Numbered from the stretch's first letter, positions 35,407 through 46,768 are shown. The stretch: 64,000 bases of DNA from Lysobacter_C viscosus (GCF_046600715.1 NZ_JBJMAV010000005.1:219111-283110), one strand, 5' to 3'. Numbers and translations: made by a program. The notes: a model not told the origin generated them from the sequence alone.

Positions 35407-38400
35407 ATGCGCTTCAATCTTTCCGAGTGGGCCCTGCGCCACCGCAGCCTGGTGGTGTACGCGATGCTGGTGCTGGCGATGGCCGGCACGTTGTCCTATC
35501 TCAACCTGGGGCGCAGCGAGGACCCCGCGTTCACCTTCAAGGTGATGGTGATCCAGACCCGCTGGCCCGGTGCCACCGCCGAAGAGGTCTCGCGCCAGGT
35601 GACCGAGCGGATCGAGCAGAAGCTGATGGAGACGGGGGAGTACGAGTTCATCCGCTCGTACTCGCGGCCGGGCGAGTCACAGGTGATATTCGCCGCGCGC
35701 GACTCGATGCGTTCGGCCGAGATCGCGCCGCTCTGGTACCAGGTGCGCAAGAAGGTCGGTGACCTGCGTCCGCTGCTGCCGGCGGACGTCATCGGGCCGT
35801 TCTTCAACGACGAGTTCGGTGACACCTTCGGCAACATCTACGCACTGACCGGCGAGGGCTTCGACTACGCGGTGCTGAAGGACTACGCCGAGCGCGTGCA
35901 GCTGGCGCTCCAGGATGTCCCCGACGTCGGCAAGATCGAGTTGTTCGGGGTGCAGGACGAAAAGGTCTGGGTCGAAGTGTCCAATACCCGGCTGGCGACG
36001 CTCGGGGTTCCGGCATCGGCGGTCAAGCAGGCGCTGGACCAGCAGAACGCCATGGTGCCCGCCGGCTTCTTCGAAACCGGCAGCAGCCGCGTGCCCCTGC
36101 GCGTGGATGGAAAGTTCGCTTCGGTGGACGAGATCCGCGACTTCCCGATCCGCGTCGGCGATCGCACGTTCCGGCTGGGCGACGTGGCCGAGGTCTACCG
36201 GGGCTTCGCCGACCCGCCGGGTCCGCGCATGCGGTTCATGGGAGAGGATGCGATCGGCATCGGCGTGGCGATGCGCCAGGGTGGCGACATCCTCGAGCTC
36301 GGGCAAACGCTGGAGCACGAGTTCGCGCTGCTGCAGGACACGCTTCCGGCGGGCATGGCGCTGCGCAAGGTGTCCGACCAGCCGGCCGCGGTGGCCGACT
36401 CGGTGGGCGAGTTCGTCAAGGTGCTGGCCGAGGCGGTCGGGATCGTGCTGCTGGTGAGTTTCCTGTCGCTTGGTTGGCGCACCGGGCTGGTGGTGGCGCT
36501 GTCGATCCCGCTGGTGCTGGCGATGACATTCGCGGTGATGGACTTCCTCGGCGTGGGCCTGCACAAGATCTCCCTGGGCGCGCTGGTGCTCGCGCTTGGG
36601 CTGCTGGTCGACGACGCGATCATCGCGGTGGAGATGATGGCCATCAAGATGGAGCAGGGCTTCAGCCGGCTCAAGGCCGCGGCATTCGCCTGGGAGTCCA
36701 CCGCCTTCCCGATGCTGACCGGGACGCTGATCACCGCCGCGGGTTTCCTGCCGATCGCAACGGCGGCCTCGAGCACCGGCGAGTACACCCGCTCCCTGTT
36801 CCAGGTGGTGACGATCGCGCTGCTGGTGTCGTGGATCGCCGCGGTCGTGTTCATTCCCTACCTGGGCGACAAGCTGCTGCCCGATCACGGACAATCCGCG
36901 GCCCCCCGGCCGGGCTCGCTGGCCGCGCGCTGGCAGGCACGCCGCCGGGAGTGGGCGGACCGCTACCCGGCGTTTGCCGACATCATCGCGCCGCAGCTCC
37001 ATGACCGCGGAGATCACGACCCGTATGCCACCCGCTTCTACACGCGGTTGCGGGGCTGGCTGGGCTGGTGCATCCGCCGCCGCTGGACGGTGATCGGCGG
37101 CACGGTGGCGCTGTTCGTCGCGTCGCTGGTGCTGTTCCGTTTCGTGCCCCAGCAGTTCTTCCCCGATTCGGTGCGGCGCGAACTCATGGTCGACATGGAG
37201 CTTGCGGAGGGCAGTTCGCTCAAGGCAACCACTCAAGCGGCCGGCCGGCTGGAAGCGATGTTGGCCGGGCGGGCCGGCCTCGAGAACTACGTGGCCTACA
37301 TCGGCACCGGGTCACCGCGCTTCTACCTGCCACTTGACCAGCAGTTGCCGGCCGCCAACTTCGCCCAGTTCGTGCTGATGCCCCGGGACATCGAGGCGCG
37401 CGAGGCCTTGCGCGAGTGGGTCATCGGCGAGGTCGTGCCGCGCTTCCCGGAACTGCAGTTGCGCGTCACCCGGCTGGAGAACGGCCCACCGGTGGGCTAC
37501 CCGGTGCAGTTCCGCGTGTCCGGCGAGCATATCGGGCAGGTCCGCGAGATCGCCTACCGGGTGCGCGACCAGATGCGCCTCAATCCCCACGTGGCCAACG
37601 TCAACCTCGACTGGGACGAGCCCGTCAAGGTCGTACGGCTGCACGTCGACCAGGAACGCGCGCGCGCACTCGGCGTCAGCTCCGCACAGCTGTCGCAGTT
37701 CCTGTCCAGCTCGCTCTCGGGCAGCCATATCAGCACCTACCGGGAAGGCAACGAGCTGGTCGAGATGTCGCTGCGGGGAACCGACGAGGAGCGGCTGCGG
37801 CTGGACATGCTGGGCAGCCTCATGGTGCCCACCGCGAACGGCACCAGCGTGCCGCTGACCCAGGTGGCCACCCTGGAGCACACGTTCGAGGAAGGCATCA
37901 TCTGGCACCGCGACCGCCGGCCGACGATGACTGTTCGCGCCGACATCTACGACGGCACGCAGCCCGCCACGGTCGCGGCTCAGATCTCGCCGACCCTCGA
38001 CGGCATCCGCGCCGGGCTGCCCTACGGGTACTCGGTGGAGGTGGGCGGCAGCGTAGAGGATGCCGCGCGCGGGCAGTCGTCCATCGCCGCTGGCATGCCG
38101 CTGTTCCTGCTGGTGGTGTTCACGCTGCTGATGGTCCAGCTGCGCAGTTTTTCACGCAGCGTGATGGTCCTGCTGACCGCACCGCTGGGATTGATCGGCG
38201 CAACCCTGTTCCTGCTGGTGTTCCGGGTGCCGTTCGGCTTCGTGGCCATGCTGGGCACCATCGCGCTGGCCGGCATGATCATGCGCAATTCGGTGATCCT
38301 GGTGGACCAGATCGAGCAGGACCGCAGCGACGGTGCAGAAGCCTGGCAAGCCATTGTCGAGGCGACCGTGCGGCGTTTCCGTCCCATCGTACTGACCGCG

Positions 38401-38598
38401 CTGGCGGCGATCCTGGCCATGGTTCCGCTCTCGCGCAGTGCGTTCTTCGGCCCGATGGCCGTGGCGATCATGGGCGGCCTGCTGGTGGCCACGGTGCTGA
38501 CGCTGTTCTTCCTGCCGGCGCTGTATGCGGCCTGGTTCCGGGTCAAGCCACCGGAGCCGGACCGCCCGTCAGCGCCACTCCAGTCTCGCGCCTCCTGA
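35407..38598 (+). CDS. RND efflux permease (HAE1/AcrB-like)
   Basis: 1063 residues with twelve membrane helices and two large periplasmic loops. The proton-relay aspartates in TM4 are present (LGLLVDDAIIAVEMM), as are PN-type pore sequences and the second-half GTIALAGMIMRNSVILVDQIE motif. It exports drugs, bile-salt-like or toxic compounds using the proton gradient. An extra charged cytoplasmic stretch lies mid-protein (about 500-545). It is cotranscribed with the adaptor and regulated by the divergent TetR. Substrate cannot be read from sequence. Confidence 0.93.
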   Translation: MRFNLSEWALRHRSLVVYAMLVLAMAGTLSYLNLGRSEDPAFTFKVMVIQTRWPGATAEEVSRQVTERIEQKLMETGEYEFIRSYSRPGESQVIFAARDSMRSAEIAPLWYQVRKKVGDLRPLLPADVIGPFFNDEFGDTFGNIYALTGEGFDYAVLKDYAERVQLALQDVPDVGKIELFGVQDEKVWVEVSNTRLATLGVPASAVKQALDQQNAMVPAGFFETGSSRVPLRVDGKFASVDEIRDFPIRVGDRTFRLGDVAEVYRGFADPPGPRMRFMGEDAIGIGVAMRQGGDILELGQTLEHEFALLQDTLPAGMALRKVSDQPAAVADSVGEFVKVLAEAVGIVLLVSFLSLGWRTGLVVALSIPLVLAMTFAVMDFLGVGLHKISLGALVLALGLLVDDAIIAVEMMAIKMEQGFSRLKAAAFAWESTAFPMLTGTLITAAGFLPIATAASSTGEYTRSLFQVVTIALLVSWIAAVVFIPYLGDKLLPDHGQSAAPRPGSLAARWQARRREWADRYPAFADIIAPQLHDRGDHDPYATRFYTRLRGWLGWCIRRRWTVIGGTVALFVASLVLFRFVPQQFFPDSVRRELMVDMELAEGSSLKATTQAAGRLEAMLAGRAGLENYVAYIGTGSPRFYLPLDQQLPAANFAQFVLMPRDIEAREALREWVIGEVVPRFPELQLRVTRLENGPPVGYPVQFRVSGEHIGQVREIAYRVRDQMRLNPHVANVNLDWDEPVKVVRLHVDQERARALGVSSAQLSQFLSSSLSGSHISTYREGNELVEMSLRGTDEERLRLDMLGSLMVPTANGTSVPLTQVATLEHTFEEGIIWHRDRRPTMTVRADIYDGTQPATVAAQISPTLDGIRAGLPYGYSVEVGGSVEDAARGQSSIAAGMPLFLLVVFTLLMVQLRSFSRSVMVLLTAPLGLIGATLFLLVFRVPFGFVAMLGTIALAGMIMRNSVILVDQIEQDRSDGAEAWQAIVEATVRRFRPIVLTALAAILAMVPLSRSAFFGPMAVAIMGGLLVATVLTLFFLPALYAAWFRVKPPEPDRPSAPLQSRAS

Positions 38599-38643
38599 GT
38601 AGAGATGCCGCAGTCGGGGGCGCGCGCGGTGCCCGCACCGTTG

Positions 38644-38765
38644 GCCACGGATGCACACGGATTGCACCGAGGTCGGGATCGGGAGAATCGCTCCCCCCAG
38701 GCAGTCCACGCCGCACCGGGGCGTGGGCCGCGGCCTTATCGGCCGTCTCAACCCTGATCCGTGGC
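38644..38765. repeat. 122-base segment bounded by 9-bp inverted repeats
   Basis: GCCACGGAT (38644-38652) and ATCCGTGGC (38757-38765) are perfect inverted repeats flanking 104 bases in the gap between the pump and a lipoprotein gene. No reading frame or terminator is seen inside. It may be a small miniature-element-like repeat; no target duplication was recognised. Confidence 0.35.
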
Positions 38766-38784
38766 AAGCGCCGTCCGACTCGCG

Positions 38785-39402
38785 TCAGTCCTCGTCGCCC
38801 CATGGCGCGGGCGGCACGGCGACCGGTGCGGTGAGGTCGAACTCGACCTTGAACAGCCGGCCACCGGGGCGCGACAGCTCATAGACGAACGTACGGCCGG
38901 GGCGCAGTTCCATCGCCCAGGTGTTGGTCACCGAGGCGTCCAGATCCTCGCGCAGGAACATCGCCTTGGAGAACTCGTCGACCGGGAACTCCTGGCGCGC
39001 GGCGGTTCCCAGGCTGGCGCTGTCACCGCCGTACATGGTGACCGCGTCGTCGCTGCCGTCCTCGTGGCGGTGGTCGTGCTTGAGTTGCAGGCCCGGCCCG
39101 GTGCGGGTGATGACCCAGGTCCGGGAGCGGTCCTCGCCGACGTGGAACGGGACGCGCAACGCGTCGTCGCCGCAGCCACGAACGTGCATCACCAGCGGCT
39201 TGCCCGCGAACGGGTCCTCACCGGTGGGCGGCGGGGTGTCGGCCACTACGCGGCCGGCGAAGGCTTGACCGCACAGCGCCTGCAGGCCCGTGTAGAAGCG
39301 GTCCGCCGGCAGCGGCGCGGTGGCGGTGGGGGAGGGAACCGTGGCGCAACCCGACAGGGCAACGGCGGCAGCGAGCAGGCTGGAGCGCAGGAGGGTGTTC
39401 AT
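38785..39402 (-). CDS. Hypothetical lipoprotein
   Basis: 205 residues from the ATG at 39400-39402. A lipoprotein signal ends VALSGC (Cys near 19). The mature part contains HVRGCGDDALRVPFHVGEDRSRTWVITRTGPGLQLKHDHRHEDG and is compact and polar, without repeats or membrane helices. I do not recognise a named domain. It is convergent with the RND pump and divergent from thiC. Confidence 0.7.
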   Translation of the reverse strand: MNTLLRSSLLAAAVALSGCATVPSPTATAPLPADRFYTGLQALCGQAFAGRVVADTPPPTGEDPFAGKPLVMHVRGCGDDALRVPFHVGEDRSRTWVITRTGPGLQLKHDHRHEDGSDDAVTMYGGDSASLGTAARQEFPVDEFSKAMFLREDLDASVTNTWAMELRPGRTFVYELSRPGGRLFKVEFDLTAPVAVPPAPWGDED

Positions 39403-39512
39403 CGCGCCACCGTACCCAGACCGAGACCCGGCGGCAAACCGCGGCGCAGCACCAAACCGGCCCGGGTGAACGCCGGCCGCTGGCGTTGCCGGCCGGTCGG
39501 TGGTCCAATGCC

Positions 39513-39604
39513 CGGCGAAGCGGGGGTACCGCGGCCCCTGGGCCACGGTTGAGACAGACCCTTCGAACCTGACGCGGTTGAGACCGCCGTAGGGAGCTTC
39601 GCCG
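39513..39604 (+). promoter_or_regulatory. TPP riboswitch (THI element)
   Basis: The conserved THI-box parts are readable: GCGGGGGTACC (about 39519-39530), GGTTGAGA (39547-39554), ACCCTTCGAACCTGA (39558-39572) and CGCCGTAGGGA (39585-39594). It binds thiamine pyrophosphate and lowers thiC expression. About 75 bases separate it from the thiC ATG; a CCCCACCGGGG hairpin there (39608-39622) may be part of the expression platform. No U-tract follows, so control is more likely at translation. Confidence 0.93.
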
Positions 39605-39678
39605 CCGCGCCCCACCGGGGTGCGCCGTGCGCCGCCGCTTCGTCCCGCCGCCCGTGCGGCCCTCCCAGGACGAACGCC

Positions 39679-41556
<1,878 letters not shown>

Positions 41557-41672
41557 GCAGCCGGGTGCGGACCGATGGCCTGTCGCAGCATCGGCAACCG
41601 CACCCCGTCTCCGGTGGCCACGAATCCGTTGGACGCGGGAACGGGGCGTAGCTCGGCCCGTGCCTGCGCGTC

Positions 41673-41700
41673 TTGTGTAGTGGGGGCGTGGCGTTACGAT
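41673..41700 (+). promoter_or_regulatory. Candidate promoter of the beta-hydroxylase-like gene
   Basis: TTGTGT (41673-41678), a 16-base spacer and TACGAT (41695-41700) lie 30 bases upstream of the ATG at 41731. Confidence 0.45.
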
Positions 41701-41730
41701 GCATCGCACTGAACGGCCAGGCATCACCCC

Positions 41731-42726
41731 ATGAGATTGCAGGTCCCCTTCATCCAGTTGCCGCTGCTGTTCGATGCGGCCCGGCTGGCCGACGAAGTCG
41801 GACGCATCGATGATTCGCACTGGCGGCCGCACCCCCAGGGGTTCGAGGGCAACTCGATGTTGCCGCTGGTCGCGGTGAGCGGTAACCCGGACGACGAGTC
41901 GTTCGCAGGATCGATGCAGCCCACCCCGGCGCTGGCATCCAGCCCGACCCTGCGGCAGGTGTTCGCCAGCCTGGGCGCAACCATCGGGCGCAGCCGCCTG
42001 ATGCGCCTGTCGGGCCATGCGGAAGTGGCGCGCCATGCCGACCAGGGCTACTACTGGGCCGAGCGGGTCCGGGTCCACGTACCCATCGTGACCCAGCCCA
42101 GCGTGCGCTTCGAGTGCGGCGACGCAGTCATCAACATGGCCGCCGGGGAATGCTGGATATTCGATACGTGGCGGCAGCACCGCGTGCTCAACGACGCGGT
42201 CCAGTCGCGCATCCACCTGGTCGTGGACACCGTGGGTGGCGAACAGTTCTGGTCGATGCTCGCCGGCGCGCGCCCGCACACCGCGCCACGCGGGCCGGGG
42301 ATCTGGGAACCCCGGCGGGTCGCGCCCACCGACGCGGAGAGTTCGTTTGCATGCGAGCGTGTGAATGTCCCGGTGGTGATGACCCCCTGGGAGCTCAACG
42401 CACACATGGGTCAGTTGATGGCCGATGCGCAGCCGCACCCGAACCTCCAACCCGTCCGCCAGGCGACGATGCGATTCGCCCGGGCCTGGCACGGTCTGTG
42501 GTCCCGGTTCGGCGATGCACCCGACGGCCATGACGCGTTCCGCGAGTTGCTGGCACGTTATCTGGCCGAAGTCGCCCGTCCCGCACAGCCCCTGGTGCTG
42601 AACAACCAGTTGCGCTGGTTCGACGCCATGCAGGTGATGGTCGCGCGCGCCGCCGTGGTGGCCGACGCAAGCCCAAGCGCAGTGGCCACCGGCGAGGACC
42701 AGCGTCGCATGGGCGACAACGCCTGA
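41731..42726 (+). CDS. Aspartyl/asparaginyl beta-hydroxylase family protein
   Basis: 331 residues. The central region resembles the 2-oxoglutarate/Fe(II) beta-hydroxylase fold: RLSGHAEVARHADQGYYWAERVRVHVPI offers an H-x-D pair and GECWIFDTWRQHRVLND a second His; an Arg for 2-oxoglutarate could follow in SRIHLVVD. The substrate of bacterial members is mostly unknown; some act on free amino acids or peptides. The C-terminal 120 residues have no recognised domain. It has its own promoter and a shared terminator after it. Confidence 0.75.
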   Translation: MRLQVPFIQLPLLFDAARLADEVGRIDDSHWRPHPQGFEGNSMLPLVAVSGNPDDESFAGSMQPTPALASSPTLRQVFASLGATIGRSRLMRLSGHAEVARHADQGYYWAERVRVHVPIVTQPSVRFECGDAVINMAAGECWIFDTWRQHRVLNDAVQSRIHLVVDTVGGEQFWSMLAGARPHTAPRGPGIWEPRRVAPTDAESSFACERVNVPVVMTPWELNAHMGQLMADAQPHPNLQPVRQATMRFARAWHGLWSRFGDAPDGHDAFRELLARYLAEVARPAQPLVLNNQLRWFDAMQVMVARAAVVADASPSAVATGEDQRRMGDNA

Positions 42727-42757
42727 CGCGCCGCGGCCGGTAGCGGGCCCGACAGGA

Positions 42758-42786
42758 AAAAAGGCCGCCCGGGGGGCGGCCTTTTC
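42758..42786. terminator. Bidirectional intrinsic terminator
   Basis: AAAAGGCCGCC/GGCGGCCTTTT stem with a short GC loop, between the convergent beta-hydroxylase-like gene and ppa. A run on one side and T run on the other allow termination both ways. Confidence 0.88.
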
Positions 42787-42830
42787 GATTCTGCGTGGAA
42801 CACCCTGGCGCGGCCGGGGCCGGCGCGGGT

Positions 42831-43379
42831 TCAGAAGTTCGGCTTGACCGCCGAATCCTCGAACCGCTGGATCGCCTCGGTCAGGATCGCCTTGGCGGCG
42901 CTCGCGTCGCCCCACCCGTCGATCTTCACCCACTTGCCCTTCTCCAGGTCCTTGTAGTGCTCGAAGAAGTGGCCGATGCGTTCACACCAGTGCGGGCTGA
43001 CCTGGTCGATGTCGTGGATGTGGCCGTAGCCGGCGAACACCTTGTCCACCGGCACCGCCAACAGCTTCTCGTCGCTGCCGGCCTCGTCGGACATCTTCAG
43101 GACGCCAACCGGACGGCAACGGATCACCGAGCCGGGGATCAGCGGCAGCGGCAGGATGACCATCACGTCGGCCGGGTCGCCGTCGCCGCACAGCGTGTGC
43201 GGCACGTAGCCGTAGTTGCAGGGGTAGCGCATCGGCGTGGACAGGATGCGGTCGACGAAGATCGCACCCGATGCCTTGTCCACCTCGTACTTGACGGGCT
43301 CTGCGTCCTTGGGGATTTCGATGATGACGTTGATCTCATCCGGCGGATTGTTGCCGGTGGGGACGAGGTCCAGGCCCAT
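42831..43379 (-). CDS. ppa: Soluble inorganic pyrophosphatase, family I
   Basis: 182 residues, the hexameric bacterial type. It hydrolyses PPi in the cytoplasm. Metal-binding signature appears as DGDPADVMV; other family parts are MRYPCNYGYVPHTL and KYEVDKASG. It lies about 3.4 kb from the membrane pyrophosphatase gene in the same orientation, so the genome holds both PPi-wasting and PPi-conserving enzymes. Confidence 0.97.
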   Translation of the reverse strand: MGLDLVPTGNNPPDEINVIIEIPKDAEPVKYEVDKASGAIFVDRILSTPMRYPCNYGYVPHTLCGDGDPADVMVILPLPLIPGSVIRCRPVGVLKMSDEAGSDEKLLAVPVDKVFAGYGHIHDIDQVSPHWCERIGHFFEHYKDLEKGKWVKIDGWGDASAAKAILTEAIQRFEDSAVKPNF

Positions 43380-43589
43380 GTATAGCTCCAGATGCGGGGG
43401 AGGGCCGCATTGGCGCGGTCCCGAAAGGCGGGCATGTTACCCGTCTGGCTGCTGCGGTGCAGCATGCACGTCGGGCGTGCTTTGCCTGTCAGCTGGACCT
43501 GGACCCGGCCGGCAAGCCACTCCTCGTTTCGGGCGCGGGCGGGCAGCGCCCGGCCATCGGGGCATAGGCTCGCAGGCCCGCTCGCGCGG

Positions 43590-44792
43590 CTAGAAGCGGT
43601 GGCTCACGCGCACGTAGAGGTCGTGGTCCACCCGCGCCCGGGTACCGGCGGGGTGCTCGAGCTCGCGGCGCTCGCGCAGCCGTGCCTCCATCGACGTGGA
43701 CTTGCTGAAGCGGCGCTGGTAGCGGATCTCGACCAGCTCGTCGTTGTTGCGGAAGTCCGGCGAGATCAGCCAGCCTGCGCCGGTCCTGCCGTAGGCCACT
43801 CCAAGGTGGTGCCCCGGGGCGATGTCGTACAGGCTCGCCGCCGCCTGCCATGCAAGGCCGTCGCTGTCACCCGCCTGTCCGGTGCGTACCGCCGACCCGG
43901 TGGGGGTGTTGAAGGCGTAACCGGCCTCGGCGCCCGCAACCAGGCGAAGACCGCTTTCGCGCAGCGGCCACGTGGCGGAGACGCGTGCATTGACGGTCAG
44001 GTAGTCCTCGCGTGCAGGCCTGGACAGGCCGTCCCGCGCCAGGCTGTCGGGCATCCAGGCCACGGACACCATGCGGTGGTCAACCGGACCCCAGCGGGTG
44101 GTGTTCTGCAGGCCGGTAAACATCGATATCCGACTGCCGGACTCGCTGAAATCCAGCGGGGCGCGCGCCACGCCGCCGCTGCCGCGCGCATGACGGTGCT
44201 CGGCGACCAGGTGGCCGCGCCAACCGCCGCCGACCGGCATGTCCAGGTGCACGCCGTCGGTCCAGTTTACGTCGGTGTTGGGGCTGTCATTGCGATCCAG
44301 CCCCTTGGAGGGGACGCCGGGAAGCGCGAACTGGGTCTGGAAGCGGCCGACCTTCAGGCGCAGGCCGTTGTCAGGCGCCGCGTAGCCGATATAGGCCTCG
44401 TCCAGCGTGACGTCGCCAAAGGCGGCGCCGGTCCGGGTGGGTGCGTAGCCGCGAAGGTACGCACGACTGCCGTCCTGCGCGCTGCTGAAGCGCCCGGCCA
44501 CCCGCGTTCGCAATGTCCAGCGGTCGTTGAACGCCCGCTGCATCGACATGCGCAAGCGCGCGTTGAAGGCGTCGGTATCCGACCGCGACCCGTCGCGCGC
44601 CTTCTGCTGGGTGGCGAAGTAGCCACCCCGCAGGTCGCCCCCGAAGGTCCAGGCCGAATCGGCCGGCCGCGACTGGGCGGCGGCTGGTCCCGGAGCGCAC
44701 AGCGCCGAAAGCAGGATCGCCGCGTAAGCCATCGGGCGCGTCCGTCGGGGGCCGCTACCGGGATATCGTGGCGGGGCGGGTCTGGCGAACAT
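43590..44792 (-). CDS. Porin-like outer membrane protein
   Basis: 400 residues. An Arg/Pro-rich N terminus is followed by a signal peptide (about 21-40, ending PAAAQS) and an all-beta sequence of alternating hydrophobic residues ending in a C-terminal Phe (RVSHRF), as in BAM-inserted barrels. Segments such as RLKVGRFQTQFALPGVPSKGLDRND resemble predicted porins. The ATG at 44792 has AGGA upstream; an internal Met at residue 21 is an alternative start that would give a classic signal peptide. Solute unknown. Confidence 0.75.
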   Translation of the reverse strand: MFARPAPPRYPGSGPRRTRPMAYAAILLSALCAPGPAAAQSRPADSAWTFGGDLRGGYFATQQKARDGSRSDTDAFNARLRMSMQRAFNDRWTLRTRVAGRFSSAQDGSRAYLRGYAPTRTGAAFGDVTLDEAYIGYAAPDNGLRLKVGRFQTQFALPGVPSKGLDRNDSPNTDVNWTDGVHLDMPVGGGWRGHLVAEHRHARGSGGVARAPLDFSESGSRISMFTGLQNTTRWGPVDHRMVSVAWMPDSLARDGLSRPAREDYLTVNARVSATWPLRESGLRLVAGAEAGYAFNTPTGSAVRTGQAGDSDGLAWQAAASLYDIAPGHHLGVAYGRTGAGWLISPDFRNNDELVEIRYQRRFSKSTSMEARLRERRELEHPAGTRARVDHDLYVRVSHRF

Positions 44793-44938
44793 CGCAGGGT
44801 CCTGGTTGACCGGATCGGCACCCCTGTGCCGGTGCCTTGAGCGTACCGGTGCCCCCAGCGTCGGCCATGACCCAGATCAAACAACCGACCGATAGCGGAG
44901 GCGGCGGCCAGTGCCGCCGCCTCCGTGTTGCGCGCGGA

Positions 44939-46573
44939 TCAGTTCCGCGGCGGGGGCTTGCGGTCCAGGTACTGGCTGGACCAGCGCTTGGCAACGTCCC
45001 CGGCCGCCTCGCGGCCACCCAGGCCGAAGGCCAGCGCAGCTGCCACGGCCACGGCGCCCAGTACCAGCCCGAACGCCAGGTTGACGATCTCGTCGGCGAT
45101 GCCCATCGCGCGCAGGCCCATGGCGATGACCAGGCCGAGGATGGCGACGCGGGCGATCCTGGCCAGTCCTTCGGCGTTGTCGCGATTGGCGCGCTGGATG
45201 GCGGTCGCAGCCAGGTTGGCCAGCCAGTAGCCGACCACGAAGATCACCAGGCCCAGCAGGATGTCCGCACCGAAGGCGATGAAGGTTTCCAGCAGGTCGC
45301 GGACCCCGCCGAAGCCCAGCAGCGCGGCGGCCTCGACGGTTGCGAACAGCATGATGAAGAACAGCGCTACCCGGCCGCCCAGTTGCGAGAGCGAGGTGGG
45401 TAGGCCGGCCCCCGTGTCACGGACGTCCACCGTCGCCGTGTCCCGTGCTGCCGGAGGCGGCGGCGCCGCGTTGCCGGACGCCGGCGCGTAGCCCTCGGCG
45501 GCTGGCGAGCTGATGCCCGACGCCCCCGGAGTGGTCGCCACGTCGGGCGACGGGCCGGCGAATGCATGACTCATGCCCAAGCGCTCGGGCAGGGCGTCGA
45601 AACCCAGGTTGGAAAGCAGGCGAGTCACCAGGTCGGCGACCAGGCGCCCGATGAACCAGGCGATGATCAGGATGGCCGCGGCCGCGATGAGGTTGGGGAT
45701 CGCCTGCAGGAACACGTCCAGCATGCGCGTCAGCGGCATCGATATCGCGTCGATCCTGAGTGCGTCCAGCGCCGCGATCAGCGTGGGGACGATCACCAGG
45801 ATGAAGGCGAGCGTGCCGCCCAGCTGCGACAGGCTCAGGCCTTCGCCGGCCTGTCCCGGACGGTTGCCGATGCGATCGGCACCGGTGGCCGCCAGCAGGT
45901 TGGTGACCAGGCCGCGCACCGCCTTGGCGATGATCCAGCCGATCAGGCCGATCACCACGGCGGCGAACAGGTTCGGCAGCATCGCCAGGAAGTCGGACGT
46001 CATGCCAGACAGCGGCGCCATCAGGCCTTCGATCTGCAGAGCGCCGACGATCGCGGGCAGGAACAGCAGCAGCACCAGCCAGTAGGCAACGTTGCCCATG
46101 GTGTGGGACAGCGGCTGCATGTCGGCGGTTTCCGACAGCTTTTCGTCCATCCGCGTGGCGCCCAGGGCGCGGTTGACCACCCCACGTACCACCGAGGCCA
46201 CCAGCAGCGCCAGCAGCGCCAGGCCCACCGCCAGCAGCAGCCTGGGCAGGTACAACATGACCGTGGTGGCCAGCGTCGACAACGGTCCGGAGACGCCTTC
46301 GATGCGCAGCACCCCGACCGCTCCGATCAACGCCAGCAACAGCACCGCCCAGAAGGCGATGCGCCCGGCGATGCGCTCGAAGTCCGTATCACCGGTGGTG
46401 TGTGTGTTGAGGCGCTCGTTGGTACGCAGCGCGGCAAGGCCCTTGCGGGTGCCCGCGGCGGCGACCAGCGCGACGACCCAGCCCAGCAGCAGGATCGCCA
46501 GGGCGCCCAGCATGCTGGGCAGGTAGACGCCCAGTGAGTTCTGCAGCGAATGCTGCCAGGTGACAGGTTGCAT
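44939..46573 (-). CDS. CmpX-like mechanosensitive channel family protein
   Basis: 544 residues made of four similar units, each with a pore-lining-type helix followed by an LGG- or AGR-led helix pair (AGRIAFWAVLLLALIGAVG, MGNVAYWLVLLLFLPAIVG, LGGTLAFILVIVPTLIAALD, LGGRVALFFIMLFATVEAAA), i.e. repeated conserved TM-helix domains (PF05552 type). A Pro/Ala-rich linker (about 345-400) precedes the last unit. Pseudomonas CmpX, of this family, affects membrane tension and c-di-GMP signalling. The full MscS beta domain is not evident. It lies downstream of hppA but behind its terminator. Confidence 0.75.
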   Translation of the reverse strand: MQPVTWQHSLQNSLGVYLPSMLGALAILLLGWVVALVAAAGTRKGLAALRTNERLNTHTTGDTDFERIAGRIAFWAVLLLALIGAVGVLRIEGVSGPLSTLATTVMLYLPRLLLAVGLALLALLVASVVRGVVNRALGATRMDEKLSETADMQPLSHTMGNVAYWLVLLLFLPAIVGALQIEGLMAPLSGMTSDFLAMLPNLFAAVVIGLIGWIIAKAVRGLVTNLLAATGADRIGNRPGQAGEGLSLSQLGGTLAFILVIVPTLIAALDALRIDAISMPLTRMLDVFLQAIPNLIAAAAILIIAWFIGRLVADLVTRLLSNLGFDALPERLGMSHAFAGPSPDVATTPGASGISSPAAEGYAPASGNAAPPPPAARDTATVDVRDTGAGLPTSLSQLGGRVALFFIMLFATVEAAALLGFGGVRDLLETFIAFGADILLGLVIFVVGYWLANLAATAIQRANRDNAEGLARIARVAILGLVIAMGLRAMGIADEIVNLAFGLVLGAVAVAAALAFGLGGREAAGDVAKRWSSQYLDRKPPPRN

Positions 46574-46717
46574 GGTCTCCCTCCCGGAATTTGCGGGGCC
46601 GGCAGCGGGGTGTGCGCCGGCGCCGCGAGTGGTTCAGGTGCCGCGGATGCAGCGCCTCGACCTTGCACAACGGGAGGTGAACAGGCCGTGTCGGCCCTTG
46701 GACGGGCGCCGGCGGCA

Positions 46718-46748
46718 CAAAGAAAAACAGCGGCCCGAAGGCCGCTGT
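46718..46748 (-). terminator. Intrinsic terminator of hppA
   Basis: Read on the minus strand: ACAGCGGCC-TTCG-GGCCGCTGT followed by TTTTCTTT, a perfect 9-bp stem with a stable tetraloop, 20 bases after the hppA stop. Confidence 0.92.
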
Positions 46749-46768
46749 CGGTGGAGCGGGTACCGGCG

